Below are positions 42,927 through 51,349 of a stretch of DNA of 64,000 nucleotides, piece by piece. The translations under genes were made by a program, and so were the position numbers. The notes beneath the pieces are model-generated. The model did not search any database. It saw nothing but the letters and a program-made list of their open reading frames with translations, and was not told the origin of the DNA. The DNA comes from Petrolisthes cinctipes (Eukaryota; Arthropoda; Malacostraca; Decapoda; Porcellanidae). The stretch spans positions 484,001 through 548,000 of the forward strand of contig JAWQEG010000731.1 in NCBI GenBank assembly GCA_033782935.1. The letters run 5' to 3'. How positions within the stretch are numbered: position 1 is the first letter of the stretch; each line of letters opens with the position of its first letter.

Positions 42927-43300
42927 GTAAGGGGGAGTGAGAATTGTGCCCTGGTTCTCTCTTCCTCTCCCGGGCGGGGGTTTTTTATTTTATTTTTGGG
43001 GTTTTTCCATTATTTTCAGCCTGGAGTGTTTCTTCTCAGGCTATCGGGTCCCCTCCTACCCCTCCTTCTGGTTCATTCTGTCCGGGGGGCCCTTATTTAC
43101 CCGCTCCATGTGGCGGACGGTTTTGGTTTTACGGGGTTTTTCCCTGGGCGGCTGCGCGAGTGTGGGGGATCGTGTCCTGGTCCCCAGGTTCAGCGGGCGT
43201 GTCCCGCGCTTCTTTCCTTCGGGGAGGATGGGTTTCGTGTCTTCTGTGTTCCAGTGTTTGCACGTGTTAACCCATGTTTGTGTATTCTTTTCTCCCTCAG
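42927..43300 (+). other. Candidate gag intron in the leader (374 nt)
   Basis: GTAAGG at the 5' end, and a strong pyrimidine tract with CAG at the 3' end (TTCTTTTCTCCCTCAG, ending at 43300). If real, codons 43274-43300 of the longest open frame are intronic and ORF1 starts at 42870. Confidence 0.4.
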
Positions 43301-45671
43301 CCTACTCGTGCCCTTTGTGCTGCCTCAGGATGTACCGTGCGGGTCTCGCCTGACGGACACCTGCACTGTTCACCTCACGCACCCTGCTTCACTCCCTTGG
43401 GTTACGACCCTTTGGCGTGTGGTGTGTGCCGCCCCTGGGCTGAGTTGTGTCGGGTTACCTCCCCTTCTGCCCGCTCCAAGCTCCCTGCCCTTGCTTCTCT
43501 TCGTATGGCGTGGACGAGGGCTAGGAGAATGGCCCACAAACGAGACGGTTCTTCTTTGGCGTGGGTGGACCCGATTTTGGGAGCGGACCTGGGTTTATTC
43601 AGGACCCGTTACCCTTCTTCCTGTCTCTCGGAGTCTCAGGGGCTAGAACCTCCTGAGGCCCGAGAGATTGAGCCTCCTTCCCTAGGCGGTACTACGACTC
43701 CTTCTCGGGGCTTATCCCCCCGGGAAACGAGCGAGTCTGTCGCGCTGGTTCTCCCGACTGCCTCACCGGTACAAGGGCCCAGCAGGGAACCCCCAGCTTC
43801 GCCTCCTGCTAGAGCTGGCTCCTCAGGCCTCTCTAGAGGACGCAAGCGTTCAGCTAAGAGGTCCCGCCACTCCAGGAAGTCCCGTGCTCGTCGCCGTTCT
43901 CCTTCCTCCTCTTCTTCGTCGTCCTCTTCCTCTTCTTCGTCGTCGGGGAGCTCTCCTTCGCCCGCCCGCAAATCCCGCAAGGGTAAGCGGGGGGGGGACA
44001 GCCCCTCGTCGAGGAAGATAGTTAAGATCTTCCACGCCCTTATTCCTCATGCTTTTCCTGGGGCTTCCGTCACGCAGCCTCCGGCTGTCGCTGCGGAACC
44101 CGCTCCTGTTCCCCCGCCTCCCGCTGCTGCTCCCGTCGAGGGCGCGAGTCCTCCCGGGGATGTGGGAGTCCTTTTCGTGCCTCCCGTTTCCCCGGGGCTC
44201 GAGTCTCCGTCGGGGGACGTAGCTGAGGAGTTGGTTACCTCCACACCTCCGTCCCCGTCACCCCCTCCTTCGGGAGACGGATACCTTCCCTACTCTTGGT
44301 CTCTTCTCCCTCCTACCTGGACCCACTCTTCGGAGGAGGGCAGACTGGTGGCTTGGTCTCCGGACACGGCTCAACCAGACGTATGGATCCGGAGGGATGA
44401 CGTCGTGGTGAAGTGGGGGGCGGATGAGAAGGGCGAGGCTATTCCCTTCTACAAGGTCCGTCCTATCTCAGCGCCCGTACCCACTTCATCTAGGGTGTCC
44501 TCTGCGGCGACCCTGGACGCGATGAGTTTTCTGGTGGAGTACAGCCAGCTACACTTGTCCGGGGCTTGGAGGATTGACCGCTCCCACGGTAACACGGCTC
44601 TCCTCCTTTCCCCGGACGCGTACTTCCCGGGGGATAAGGGCGAAGGGGACCTGGACATTCCAGCCCTTCTCCTTAAGTCCCTGGACCACCAGAGAAACAA
44701 CGCGCCCAGGAAGCCCCCTCCTCCGTCTTTCCCCGTCATCCTCCCTCATTCCCGGGCCCCCCCGGGCTTGAGGGAGTGCCTGTGGAAGACGGAGAAGGAG
44801 CCCCCGGTCCCCTATCAGCTGAAGGAGCCCGATGGCAAGTTGCGACAGGCGGAGTCTGCTACCCGTCTAGAGTTGGCCCACACCATCTCCACGGGAGCAG
44901 CCGCCTCGTTGATTAGGGACTGCCTCAACGCCCTAACCAACTCCTACCACGAGATGTCGGGTGTACAGCTAGCGTGAGTACCTTACTCGTGTGTCATGTT
45001 TTTTAGGGATACTGGGTAGAGGGTCTCTCTGTTACTCCCGGGTACTTATCCCCGGGTTCGCTCGGTTTTTTCCTTGTTTACCCCTTACAGTGACACCCTC
45101 TCTTCCATGGCCACCGTGATGGAGGGCGTGGTGGCGATGGCGACCCACTTCATGCGGGAGGAGGCGAAGGCGTTCGCCGAGGCGAGACTGGCAGCCCGCC
45201 AGGCGGCGGCTAAATCTGCGCCGGAGATGGCACAGAGGGGAGTGGTGCGAGCTGCCCCCTTGTCCCCCGCCCTCTTTGACCAACCGGCGACAGACACGAT
45301 CTTCGCCTCCCTCCCAGCGGTAATCAATTTACCAAAACCCTCCACCTCCAAGTAAGTACCTCTCGTGTTCGTCTTACCCGAGTTGTCACGGGGGTGAAAT
45401 GAAAGGATTTTCGGGTCTACTTTGGTTCCTAATCATTCTGTTTGTCCGTAGGCCACGTGCCCCACAGCCAGCCAGACCAGCCTACCAGCCCCGGAGGCCC
45501 TCCCAGCCCTCCAGGCTACCGAGGCCCTCCTATCCCACTCCCCCGAGAGCACACAACAGGCCCTCCCAGAGGGGCCAGCAGCCGTTTCGAGGAAGGGGAC
45601 AGGGCTCCAAGTCCTACTCGAAGCCCAAGTCCTCCTTCAACCACCCCGCCCAGAAGGACCACGCCTCTTGA
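43274..45671 (+). CDS. ORF1, Gag-like protein of the DIRS element, three exons
   Basis: Predicted structural protein that would package element RNA; function is inferred from position and composition. Exons in this model: 43274-44973, 45091-45351 and 45452-45671, together 726 codons plus stop. Exon 1 has an N-terminal cluster (C15, C20, H29, C32, H35, C38, C49, C52) that could bind zinc, then an Arg/Ser-rich stretch with about fifteen serines (about residues 185-240) and a Pro/Ala-rich region. Exon 2 gives an Ala/Glu/Arg-rich probable helix. Exon 3 is rich in Pro, Arg and Gln and ends with an RG-type basic tail (RGQQPFRGRGQG), plausible for RNA binding. Unspliced, the frame stops at 44977, in the first splice donor. 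Exon lengths keep the frame through both introns. The true start may be 42870. Gag proteins of this group are poorly conserved, so the identity rests mainly on context. Confidence 0.8.
44974..45090 (+). other. Intron 1 of gag (117 nt)
   Basis: Donor AGC|GTGAGTAC at 44974; acceptor TTGTTTACCCCTTACAG ending at 45090. Splicing is phase 2 and converts the GC at 44972-44973 plus T at 45091 into an alanine codon, continuing the open frame for 86 more codons. Without splicing the TGA inside GTGAGT ends gag. Both sites are close to consensus. Confidence 0.85.
45352..45451 (+). other. Intron 2 of gag (100 nt)
   Basis: Donor CCAA|GTAAGTAC at 45352; acceptor TTCTGTTTGTCCGTAG ending at 45451. The split codon is AA plus G, still lysine. 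Without splicing the TAA inside GTAAGT is an in-frame stop at 45353-45355. Splicing joins the helix-rich exon to the Pro/Arg/Gly-rich tail. Confidence 0.85.
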
Positions 45672-47760
45672 GGGTCCCACTCTGGGCTGCCTCACAGGGT
45701 GGTCAGCAGCCTGGCCCACCCACGGCTGGGCAGCAAGGATAATTCGCCAGGGCCTGTCATGGCCCTGGATTACTGTTCCGGTGAGTAACTGTCATCTTTA
45801 CTTTCTGACATATGAATTATGCCTAATCCCGTCCTTGGGCTACCGTTAGGTCAAAATCAGATTTTCCCTTGCGGTCAAAATCTCTGCCTCTCCTGTCATT
45901 CACCCCCCAACCACCCCCGGGTCCCTCGGGCCCCGGGGGATTAGGATTAACGGTACTCTCACTGACACCTGTCTTCTCCCGTTACAGCCACTACGTCTAC
46001 CTCCTGCCTCAACCAAAGTGTCACTTTCGGTCGTCCCGCATGTGTTAGAAATGCGGGAAAAAGGGGTAGTGGAGCGGGCGACGGGAAGGGTCTTTCTTTC
46101 TCGTTTATTCACGGTCCCCAAAAAGGACCAGGGAAAAACGAGATTGGTGATGGACCTGAGCAAGCTAAACAAATTCGTGAAAACGTTACATTTCAGGATG
46201 GTTTCGGTTGCTCAGGTCCGCACAGTTCTGAGGAAGGGAGACTGGTTAGCATCCCTGGATCTCAAGGATGCGTACTGGCACGTCCCGATCCACCCCAGGT
46301 TTCGCCGCTTTCTGGCCTTCCAGGTGGGGACCGAGACGTTCCAGTTTACCAGGCTCCCTTTCGGTCTTTCTCTAGCTCCGCGAGTCTTCACAAAACTCGT
46401 GAGGGTAGTGGCATCCCGTCTGGCAGAGGCGGGTGTCCCCACCCTCATGTACCTGGACGATTGGTTGCTTCACGCCCCTTCCAAGGAGCAGGTAGCAAAC
46501 AACGTCCGGGTAGCGAGGGGAGTGCTAGAGGAAATGGGGTTCCTGTTGAACATCCCCAAGTCCTCTCTCACCCCCACTCGCAAGCTGTGTTGGCTAGGAA
46601 TAGAGTGGGACTCTCTTTCGGCCACCCTCTCTCTCGCTCCAGACAACGCCCGCCGGACCCTCCGCCACGTCCGCCAGGCGCATTTTTCCCGTACTTTCTC
46701 TCGCCGCCAGTGGGAATCATTGCTCGGGTCCCTAAATTTCGCGGCCCCTGCAATGCCCCTGGGACGATTGAAACACAGGAGGCTGACGCGGGAGGTAAAC
46801 CTCCACCTGTCCCCCGCACACAGGGACCTTCCCAGGCAAGTGTCCCCCTCTCTCCACCGCCTCCTTCGCCCCTGGCTACGTCCCGGTGCCCTGCGTCAGC
46901 GGGTCCCCTGGGTGTTCCCTCCCCCGGGGATCACGGTGGCGACAGACGCATCGGACGTAGGCTGGGGATACCAGTCTTGCCTGGGACATCAACGGTGCAG
47001 GGGATGGAAGGAAGGGGAAAGGCTACTGCACATCAATGCCCGGGAGTTGATGGTAGCGAAGGAATGGCTCAACAGACACCCTCAGTTTGCCAGGATAGGC
47101 GTCCGCTTCGATATGGACAACGTTGCGGCCGTGCAGTGCCTACAGAAACAGGGCACCGTACGGTCGGAAATTCTCCTGTCCCTGTCAGAACAGATTTTCG
47201 CAATAGCGGCCAAGAGGGATATTCACCTCTCGGCCCGCTACGTGCCAGGGTGGGAGAACGATTGGGCGGACGCCCTATCCAGGTTCAGGGGGACGTCAGT
47301 CGAGTGGCAACTGCGTTCCCTTGTGTTCGAATCTCTCTGCCTTCGCTACGGGACACCGGAGGTGGACCTATTCGCCTCCCCATCCACGGCCCTACTCCCT
47401 CTGTTTCTGACATTCTCATCCAGAACAGAGGCGGGAGGCCCGGACGCCTTCACGGAGGACTGGAACAGGTGGGGTCATCTCTACCTCTTCCCACCCCCAG
47501 CCACTTCAGTCCTCCTGAAGGCGATCCTCAAGCTGCGCACTTTCAGGGGGAGGGTTCTCCTCATAGCCCCCCTCTGGCCAGCACAGCCGTGGTTCGGAGA
47601 GTTGTCCCGGTGGTGCCCTAATCCCCTTCAGTTGGGATCGGCATGCCTCTCCAGCACCCTGTCTGCACCACTCCAAGCGTCACTGAAACTACACGCTTGG
47701 AGTTTCTACGGGGAGTCCTCAGCAAAAGGTTCACTAAGGAGACAGTGGACAAGATGTTGA
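45454..47760 (+). CDS. Pol: reverse transcriptase, RNase H and DIRS C-terminal domain
   Basis: Copies element RNA into DNA and removes the RNA strand. Confident part 46018-47760 (580 residues from Met 46018). RT: SLDLKDAYWHVP (D81, D84), LPFGLSLAPRVF, then the active-site YLDD (145-148) and WLGIEW (192-197). RNase H: TDAS (D310), ARE (E343), MDN (D367), WADALSR (D418), so the DEDD set is complete. C-terminal domain: VDLFAS (449-454), DAF..DW (476-482), PP and APLWPAQPW (517-525), the block occupying the place of the methyltransferase-like domain of DIRS elements; I cannot confirm a methyltransferase motif. The frame extends upstream through 45988 and, by splicing, into 45454-45780, which has a Trp-rich RT lead-in but no Met. 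It lies in the +1 frame relative to gag exon 3, so expression by frameshift or alternative splicing is likely. The end overlaps the recombinase gene. Confidence 0.92.
45781..45987 (+). other. Intron 3, in the 5' part of pol (207 nt)
   Basis: Donor TCCG|GTGAGTAA at 45781; acceptor CTTCTCCCGTTACAG ending at 45987. Splicing is phase 0 and joins the Trp-rich segment ending ITVP to PLRLPPA, giving the continuous lead-in expected before RT. The length is a multiple of three and the unspliced pol frame is interrupted by only one stop, TAG at 45847-45849, so readthrough is a possible alternative. Confidence 0.75.
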
Positions 47761-48740
47761 GGGCTCATCGTCAGTCTTCGGTGCGACAATACGAATCGTG
47801 CTGGAAAAGATTCCAGGACTTCTTGCGAAGACACCCCTCCAGGGTCATCTCGGAGGACACAGTCCTGGAATTCCTCACGTGGCTCGCCGATTCCACCAAC
47901 AGGGCCCCGGCGACAGTGCTTGCGCATCACGCAGCCCTGTCTGATCCCCTCCTCCTGGGTTTTAACATTAAGGTTTCGGAGAGACCTCTCTCTCTCCTGA
48001 GGATGGGGATTCGGGCGGGGACCGCACCTCACCGGGCCCAGACACCCTCCTGGTCCCTTCATCGTGTCCTTTCCTACCTGACCTTCGAGGGGGTCCCTCT
48101 GGAGGTTTGTCACCTCCTCCAGAAAGCTCTCTTCCTGCTCGCCTTAGCTACAGGTTACAGGGCTTCTCAGTTGGCAGCCCTGACCCGTCACACAGCCTTT
48201 TCTTCAGTAACCCCTAACCTTACTTCCTTAACCATTTCCCCCTCTCCTGCTTTTCTAGCTAAGAACGAGCAGGCTGACGACAGAATTGGCCCTCTCGCAG
48301 TACCCTCGTTCCTGAGGGATGGAAATTTCCACCCCCTCTGCCCAGTCCACGCCTTTGTTGCATACGTGGAGGCGACGAGAGGGGCTTCTCCGGACCACCT
48401 CTTCTACAACTCTAGGTCCGGTAACCCTCTCTTCCCTAGGTCAATCGCTCGCCTTCTCTGCCGAGTGATAGAGAACGGGGATCCCGGACACGCCCCGAGG
48501 GCTCACAGCGTTAGGGGCGTGGCCGCCTCCCTCGCCTTCTTCAGGACTCACTCGGTGGAGAGGGTCAAGGATTTGGGGGGCTGGGCGTCCACTTCCTCCT
48601 TCAGGACGAGGTACCTGTTCCACTCGCTCTCCCCTACCCCCTGTGTGGCTATGGGTACTCCACCTTCTATTCCCCAGGGTCCCCGCGGGAGACACATGGG
48701 GGGGAGGGGCCGCCCGAAGAGAAAAGGTCGGGTGATTTAA
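47643..48740 (+). CDS. Tyrosine recombinase (DIRS YR), 365 aa
   Basis: Would integrate the circular DNA form of the element by site-specific-type strand exchange, replacing the DDE integrase of LTR elements. The full catalytic set is visible: R173 in ATGYR, lysine K207 as a candidate beta-hairpin lysine, H288 and R291 in AHSVRG, W314 in GGWAS and nucleophile Y324 in RTRYLF. An N-terminal helical DNA-binding (SAM-like) region is suggested by residues 35-110. The C-terminus is a short basic tail (GRGRPKRKGR). The start ATG at 47643 overlaps the last 118 bases of pol in another frame, typical of DIRS, so it may use reinitiation or its own transcript. No frameshift or stop interrupts it. Confidence 0.95.
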   Translation: MPLQHPVCTTPSVTETTRLEFLRGVLSKRFTKETVDKMLRAHRQSSVRQYESCWKRFQDFLRRHPSRVISEDTVLEFLTWLADSTNRAPATVLAHHAALSDPLLLGFNIKVSERPLSLLRMGIRAGTAPHRAQTPSWSLHRVLSYLTFEGVPLEVCHLLQKALFLLALATGYRASQLAALTRHTAFSSVTPNLTSLTISPSPAFLAKNEQADDRIGPLAVPSFLRDGNFHPLCPVHAFVAYVEATRGASPDHLFYNSRSGNPLFPRSIARLLCRVIENGDPGHAPRAHSVRGVAASLAFFRTHSVERVKDLGGWASTSSFRTRYLFHSLSPTPCVAMGTPPSIPQGPRGRHMGGRGRPKRKGRVI

Positions 48741-48834
48741 GTCCCGTCACATCATCCCATACCTCATCCACATCTTGTACAGCTTCATACTCATCCCCAT
48801 TCTTTACGTGTACATATGGTGAAAGAGAGACTAA

Positions 48835-48840
48835 AATAAA
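48835..48840 (+). terminator. Polyadenylation signal AATAAA
   Basis: Canonical hexamer 95 bp after the recombinase stop codon, followed by a T/G-rich stretch (TTCTTGTGTATTC) that could serve as the downstream element. If this is the main site, the right ITR and ICR would be absent from that transcript, so a full-length genomic RNA must read past it. Confidence 0.6.
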
Positions 48841-49012
48841 TTACATTGTTACGGAATTCTTGTGTATTCATTTTCCAAACAATTACTTTACTACGATGAG
48901 TGACAGGAGATATTATTACACAGGATATCTGGATCCTAGTGTCCTCCTTCATCCCCTCGGGATCACATTACCTGAGCGAGGGCCATAGCCCTAACTCAGA
49001 AGACTTGAATAA

Positions 49013-49034
49013 GGGGGGGGGGGAGGGGGGGGGG
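49013..49034 (+). repeat. Poly-G tract
   Basis: Eleven G, one A, ten G in the 3' region of the element. Prone to slippage and able to form G-rich structures; length should be treated as uncertain. Confidence 0.85.
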
Positions 49035-49312
49035 TTGCCATGGGCACCTCCCCCCTCCTCTCCTAGGCCCGAACCCTCGAGTCTACCTATAAACACTTTA
49101 TGTGTAACAATTCTGGTCTATAACAGAATGGTCTACGGTTATATGGTATAAGCTACTTCTCCCCCACCACGGCTATTCACCTAGCCAGTGTCGGGAGGGG
49201 CGTTAGCTGCTGCCTCACCGGGCTCGGTTATCATTCCTGCCCTCCACTCTCAACCACTCTTAACTAGCACGTGATTGCCTCAACCTCACCTCCCACCTAC
49301 CGCATCGCATGC

Positions 49313-49414
49313 ATAGCAAATCAGCTGTGCTGGTTTCACTATACCAATAATAGTGCATTTGTCGCGGCTTCTAGCCGCTTAAATTGTATTTATTGGTTGT
49401 GAAACCAGCACAGC
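49313..49414 (+). repeat. DIRS internal complementary region (ICR)
   Basis: 49313-49348 is the reverse complement of the left terminus (42280-42315, 2 mismatches). 49349-49414 is the reverse complement of the right terminus (49664-49729, 1 mismatch). The ICR is thus the reverse complement of the right end joined to the left end. In the DIRS replication model it acts as a splint that brings both ends of the cDNA together for circle formation. The join lies at about 49348-49351 and predicts a circle junction reading GCACTATTATTGGTATAG. Confidence 0.95.
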
Positions 49415-49468
49415 TTCTACTGTCCCACCCACCTCCCGATGCGGCAGGCACTCACTTCTTTCTCATTG
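49415..49468 (+). other. Spacer between ICR and right ITR
   Basis: 54 bp, C-rich, with no counterpart elsewhere in the window that I could see and no recognisable signal. Confidence 0.6.
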
Positions 49469-49679
49469 GAGTGGGCGAGCGGTATTCAGCGGAGGAGGGG
49501 CTTAAAACCTCACCTCACCACCACCAGGTGGCTCCACTATCAGTACAGCGCCAGATTTGAATTTTATTTACTTCTGATGAACGTCACGGAATTGACCCTT
49601 GCAACCCAGATTATGCCTATACGGGGCCTGGGCTTGTGAAGGGGCCTATTCTATAGCAAATCAGCTGTGCTGGTTTCAC
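49469..49679 (-). repeat. DIRS right inverted terminal repeat (211 bp)
   Basis: Reverse complement of 42289-42499, 7 mismatches in 211. It is followed by a 50-bp extension not shared with the left ITR, as in other DIRS elements, whose right repeat is longer than the left. Confidence 0.95.
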
Positions 49680-49729
49680 AACCAATAAATACAATTTAAG
49701 CGGCTAGAAGCCGCGACAAATGCACTAAT
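49680..49729 (+). repeat. Right-end extension with small hairpin
   Basis: 50 bp outside the right ITR, found in reverse complement only in the ICR. It contains a perfect hairpin, GCGGCT AGA AGCCGC (about 49700-49714), repeated in the ICR (about 49364-49378). It ends GCACTAAT at the junction with the satellite. Confidence 0.85.
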
Positions 49730-51349
49730 TTGAGCATGTTTTTGGTCTGTATCTTGAAAACATTCTAGCAAGGAGTAGGCATGTACAGATCGCTTTTGGG
49801 ACCCAAAAATATCGAATTTTCGGGTGTTTTGAACTTGAATTACGGATATACACGTGTACAGAAGATGCTTACACATATTGACTTTGGGCACATAAAATAT
49901 CGATTTTCAGCATGTTTTGAGCCTGTATTATAAAAACACTCTAACACGGAGTATGCACATACAGATCGCTTCTGGGACCCAAAAATATTGAATTTTCGGG
50001 TGTTTTGAGCCTGAATTTGAGATATAAACTGGTACAGAAGTTGCATGCACATATCGACTTTGGGCACCTAAAATATCGATTTTTAGCATGTTTTGGGTCT
50101 GTATTTCAAAAATACTCTAACACGGAGTAGACATTTACAGATCGCTTTTGGGACCCAAAAATATCGAATTTTCGGGTGTTTTGAGCCTGAATTTGAGATA
50201 TAAACGGGTACAGAGGATGCATGCACATATTGACTTTGGACACTTAAAATATCGATTTTTAGCATGTTTTGAGCCTATATTTTGAAAACATTCTACACGG
50301 ACTATGCATGTACAGATCGCTTAAGGGACCCAAAAATATCGAATTTTCGGGTGTTTTGAGCCTGAATTTGAGATATAAACGGGTACACAAGATGCATGCA
50401 CATATCGACTTTTTGCACCTAAAATATCGATTTTGAGCATGTCTTGGGTTTGTATCTTAAAAAATTCTAGCAAGGAGTAGGCATGTACAGATCGCTTCTG
50501 GGACCCAAAAATATCGAATTTTCGTGTGTTTTGAACCTGAATTTGGGATATAGACGGATACAGAAGATGCAGGCACATATCGACTTTGGGCACCTAAAAT
50601 ATCGATTTTGAGCATGTTTTGGGCCTGTATCTTGAAAATACTCTAACACGGAGTAGGCATGTAAAGATGGCTTCGGGGACCCAAAAATATCGAATTTTCG
50701 AGTGTTTTGAGCCTGAATTTGAAATATAAACGGGTAAAGAAGATGCATGCACATATCGACTTTGGGCACCTAAAATATAGATTTTCAGCATGTTTTGGGC
50801 CTGTATTTTGAAAATACTATAGCACGGTGTAGACATGTACAGATCGCTTCAGGGACACAAAAATATCGATTTTTTGGATGTTTTGAGCCTGAATTTGAGA
50901 TATAAACGGGTACAGAAGATGCATGCACATATCGACTTTGGCACCCAAAATATCGAATTTTAGTATGTTTTCGGCGTATAATTTGAAAATATTCTAGCAC
51001 TGAGTAGGCATGTACAGATTGCTTCTGGGACCCAAAAATATCGAATTTTAGGGGGTTTTGAGCCAGTATTTGGGATATAACCGGGTACAGAGGATGCATG
51101 CACATATCGACTTTTTGCACCTAAAATATCGATTTTGAGCATGTTTTGGGTCTGTATCTAGAAAAAATTCTAGCAAGGAGTAGGCATGTACATATTGCTT
51201 CTGGGACCCAAAAATACCGAATTTTCTAGTGTTTTGAACCAGAATTTGGGTAATAGACGGGTACAGAAGATACATAAACATATTGACTTTGGGCACCTAA
51301 AATATAGATTTTGAGCATGTTTTGGGCCTGTATTTAGAAAATACATTAA

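Larger units (their letters stand above)
42500..43300 (+). promoter_or_regulatory. DIRS 5' leader region
   Basis: GC-rich, with T/G-rich runs, between the left ITR and the confident start of ORF1. A TCAGT, the arthropod initiator consensus, lies at 42516-42520; this is weak evidence for a start site. Several pyrimidine tract plus AG sites occur (TTTTTTCTTTTGTGTTCTAG ending at 42595; TCTTTTCTCCCTCAG ending at 43300). The leader may therefore be spliced. Short open frames here are low in complexity and I do not call them genes, apart from the candidate first gag exon described separately. Confidence 0.5.
48741..49312 (+). other. DIRS 3' untranslated region
   Basis: No gene was recognised. It contains a polyadenylation signal (48835-48840), a G-rich homopolymer (49013-49034) and otherwise unremarkable sequence up to the ICR. 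A short open frame at 48900-49151 is low in complexity across the G tract and is not called. Confidence 0.7.
42280..49729 (+). mobile_element. DIRS-type tyrosine-recombinase retrotransposon, 7450 bp
   Basis: This is a complete-looking element inserted in the satellite. The gene order gag-like ORF1, RT-RNase H, tyrosine recombinase, together with inverted terminal repeats and an internal region complementary to both ends, is the definition of the DIRS group. There are no LTRs and I saw no DDE integrase or aspartic protease. Catalytic residues of RT, RNase H and the recombinase are intact, the ITRs are about 97% identical, and the ICR matches the ends with about three mismatches in 102 positions. 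The copy therefore looks recent and possibly functional. It is GC-rich, in contrast to the satellite. Left edge: satellite CGATT at 42275-42279; right edge: TTGAGCATG from 49730. Edges are uncertain by one or two bases because T residues are shared. No target-site duplication beyond a possible TT was seen. Confidence 0.95.

Noticed and set aside
42828..43646. Open frame from about 42828 through 43646 as a separate gene
   Set aside because: It overlaps the confident gag exon in another frame and is low in complexity. Only its first part (42870-42926) is kept, as a candidate exon.
43636..45351. Antisense open frames opposite gag (for example 43636-43980, 44449-44739, 45085-45351)
   Set aside because: They arise from the GC-rich codon pattern of gag; low-complexity products and no independent support.
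46461..47621. Long second plus-strand frame inside pol
   Set aside because: Shadow of the GC-rich RT-RNase H gene: Pro/Gly/Arg-rich with no motifs, while the pol frame has all catalytic residues.
48900..49151. 83-codon open frame in the 3' region of the element
   Set aside because: It crosses the poly-G tract, lies after the polyadenylation signal and has no recognisable features.
42280..49729. LTR retrotransposon or endogenous retrovirus
   Set aside because: Ends are inverted, not direct, repeats; there is a tyrosine recombinase and no DDE integrase, protease or envelope.
42280..49729. Ngaro/VIPER-type or Crypton element
   Set aside because: Ngaro and VIPER elements have split direct repeats, and Cryptons lack RT. 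This element has ITRs plus an ICR, as in DIRS.
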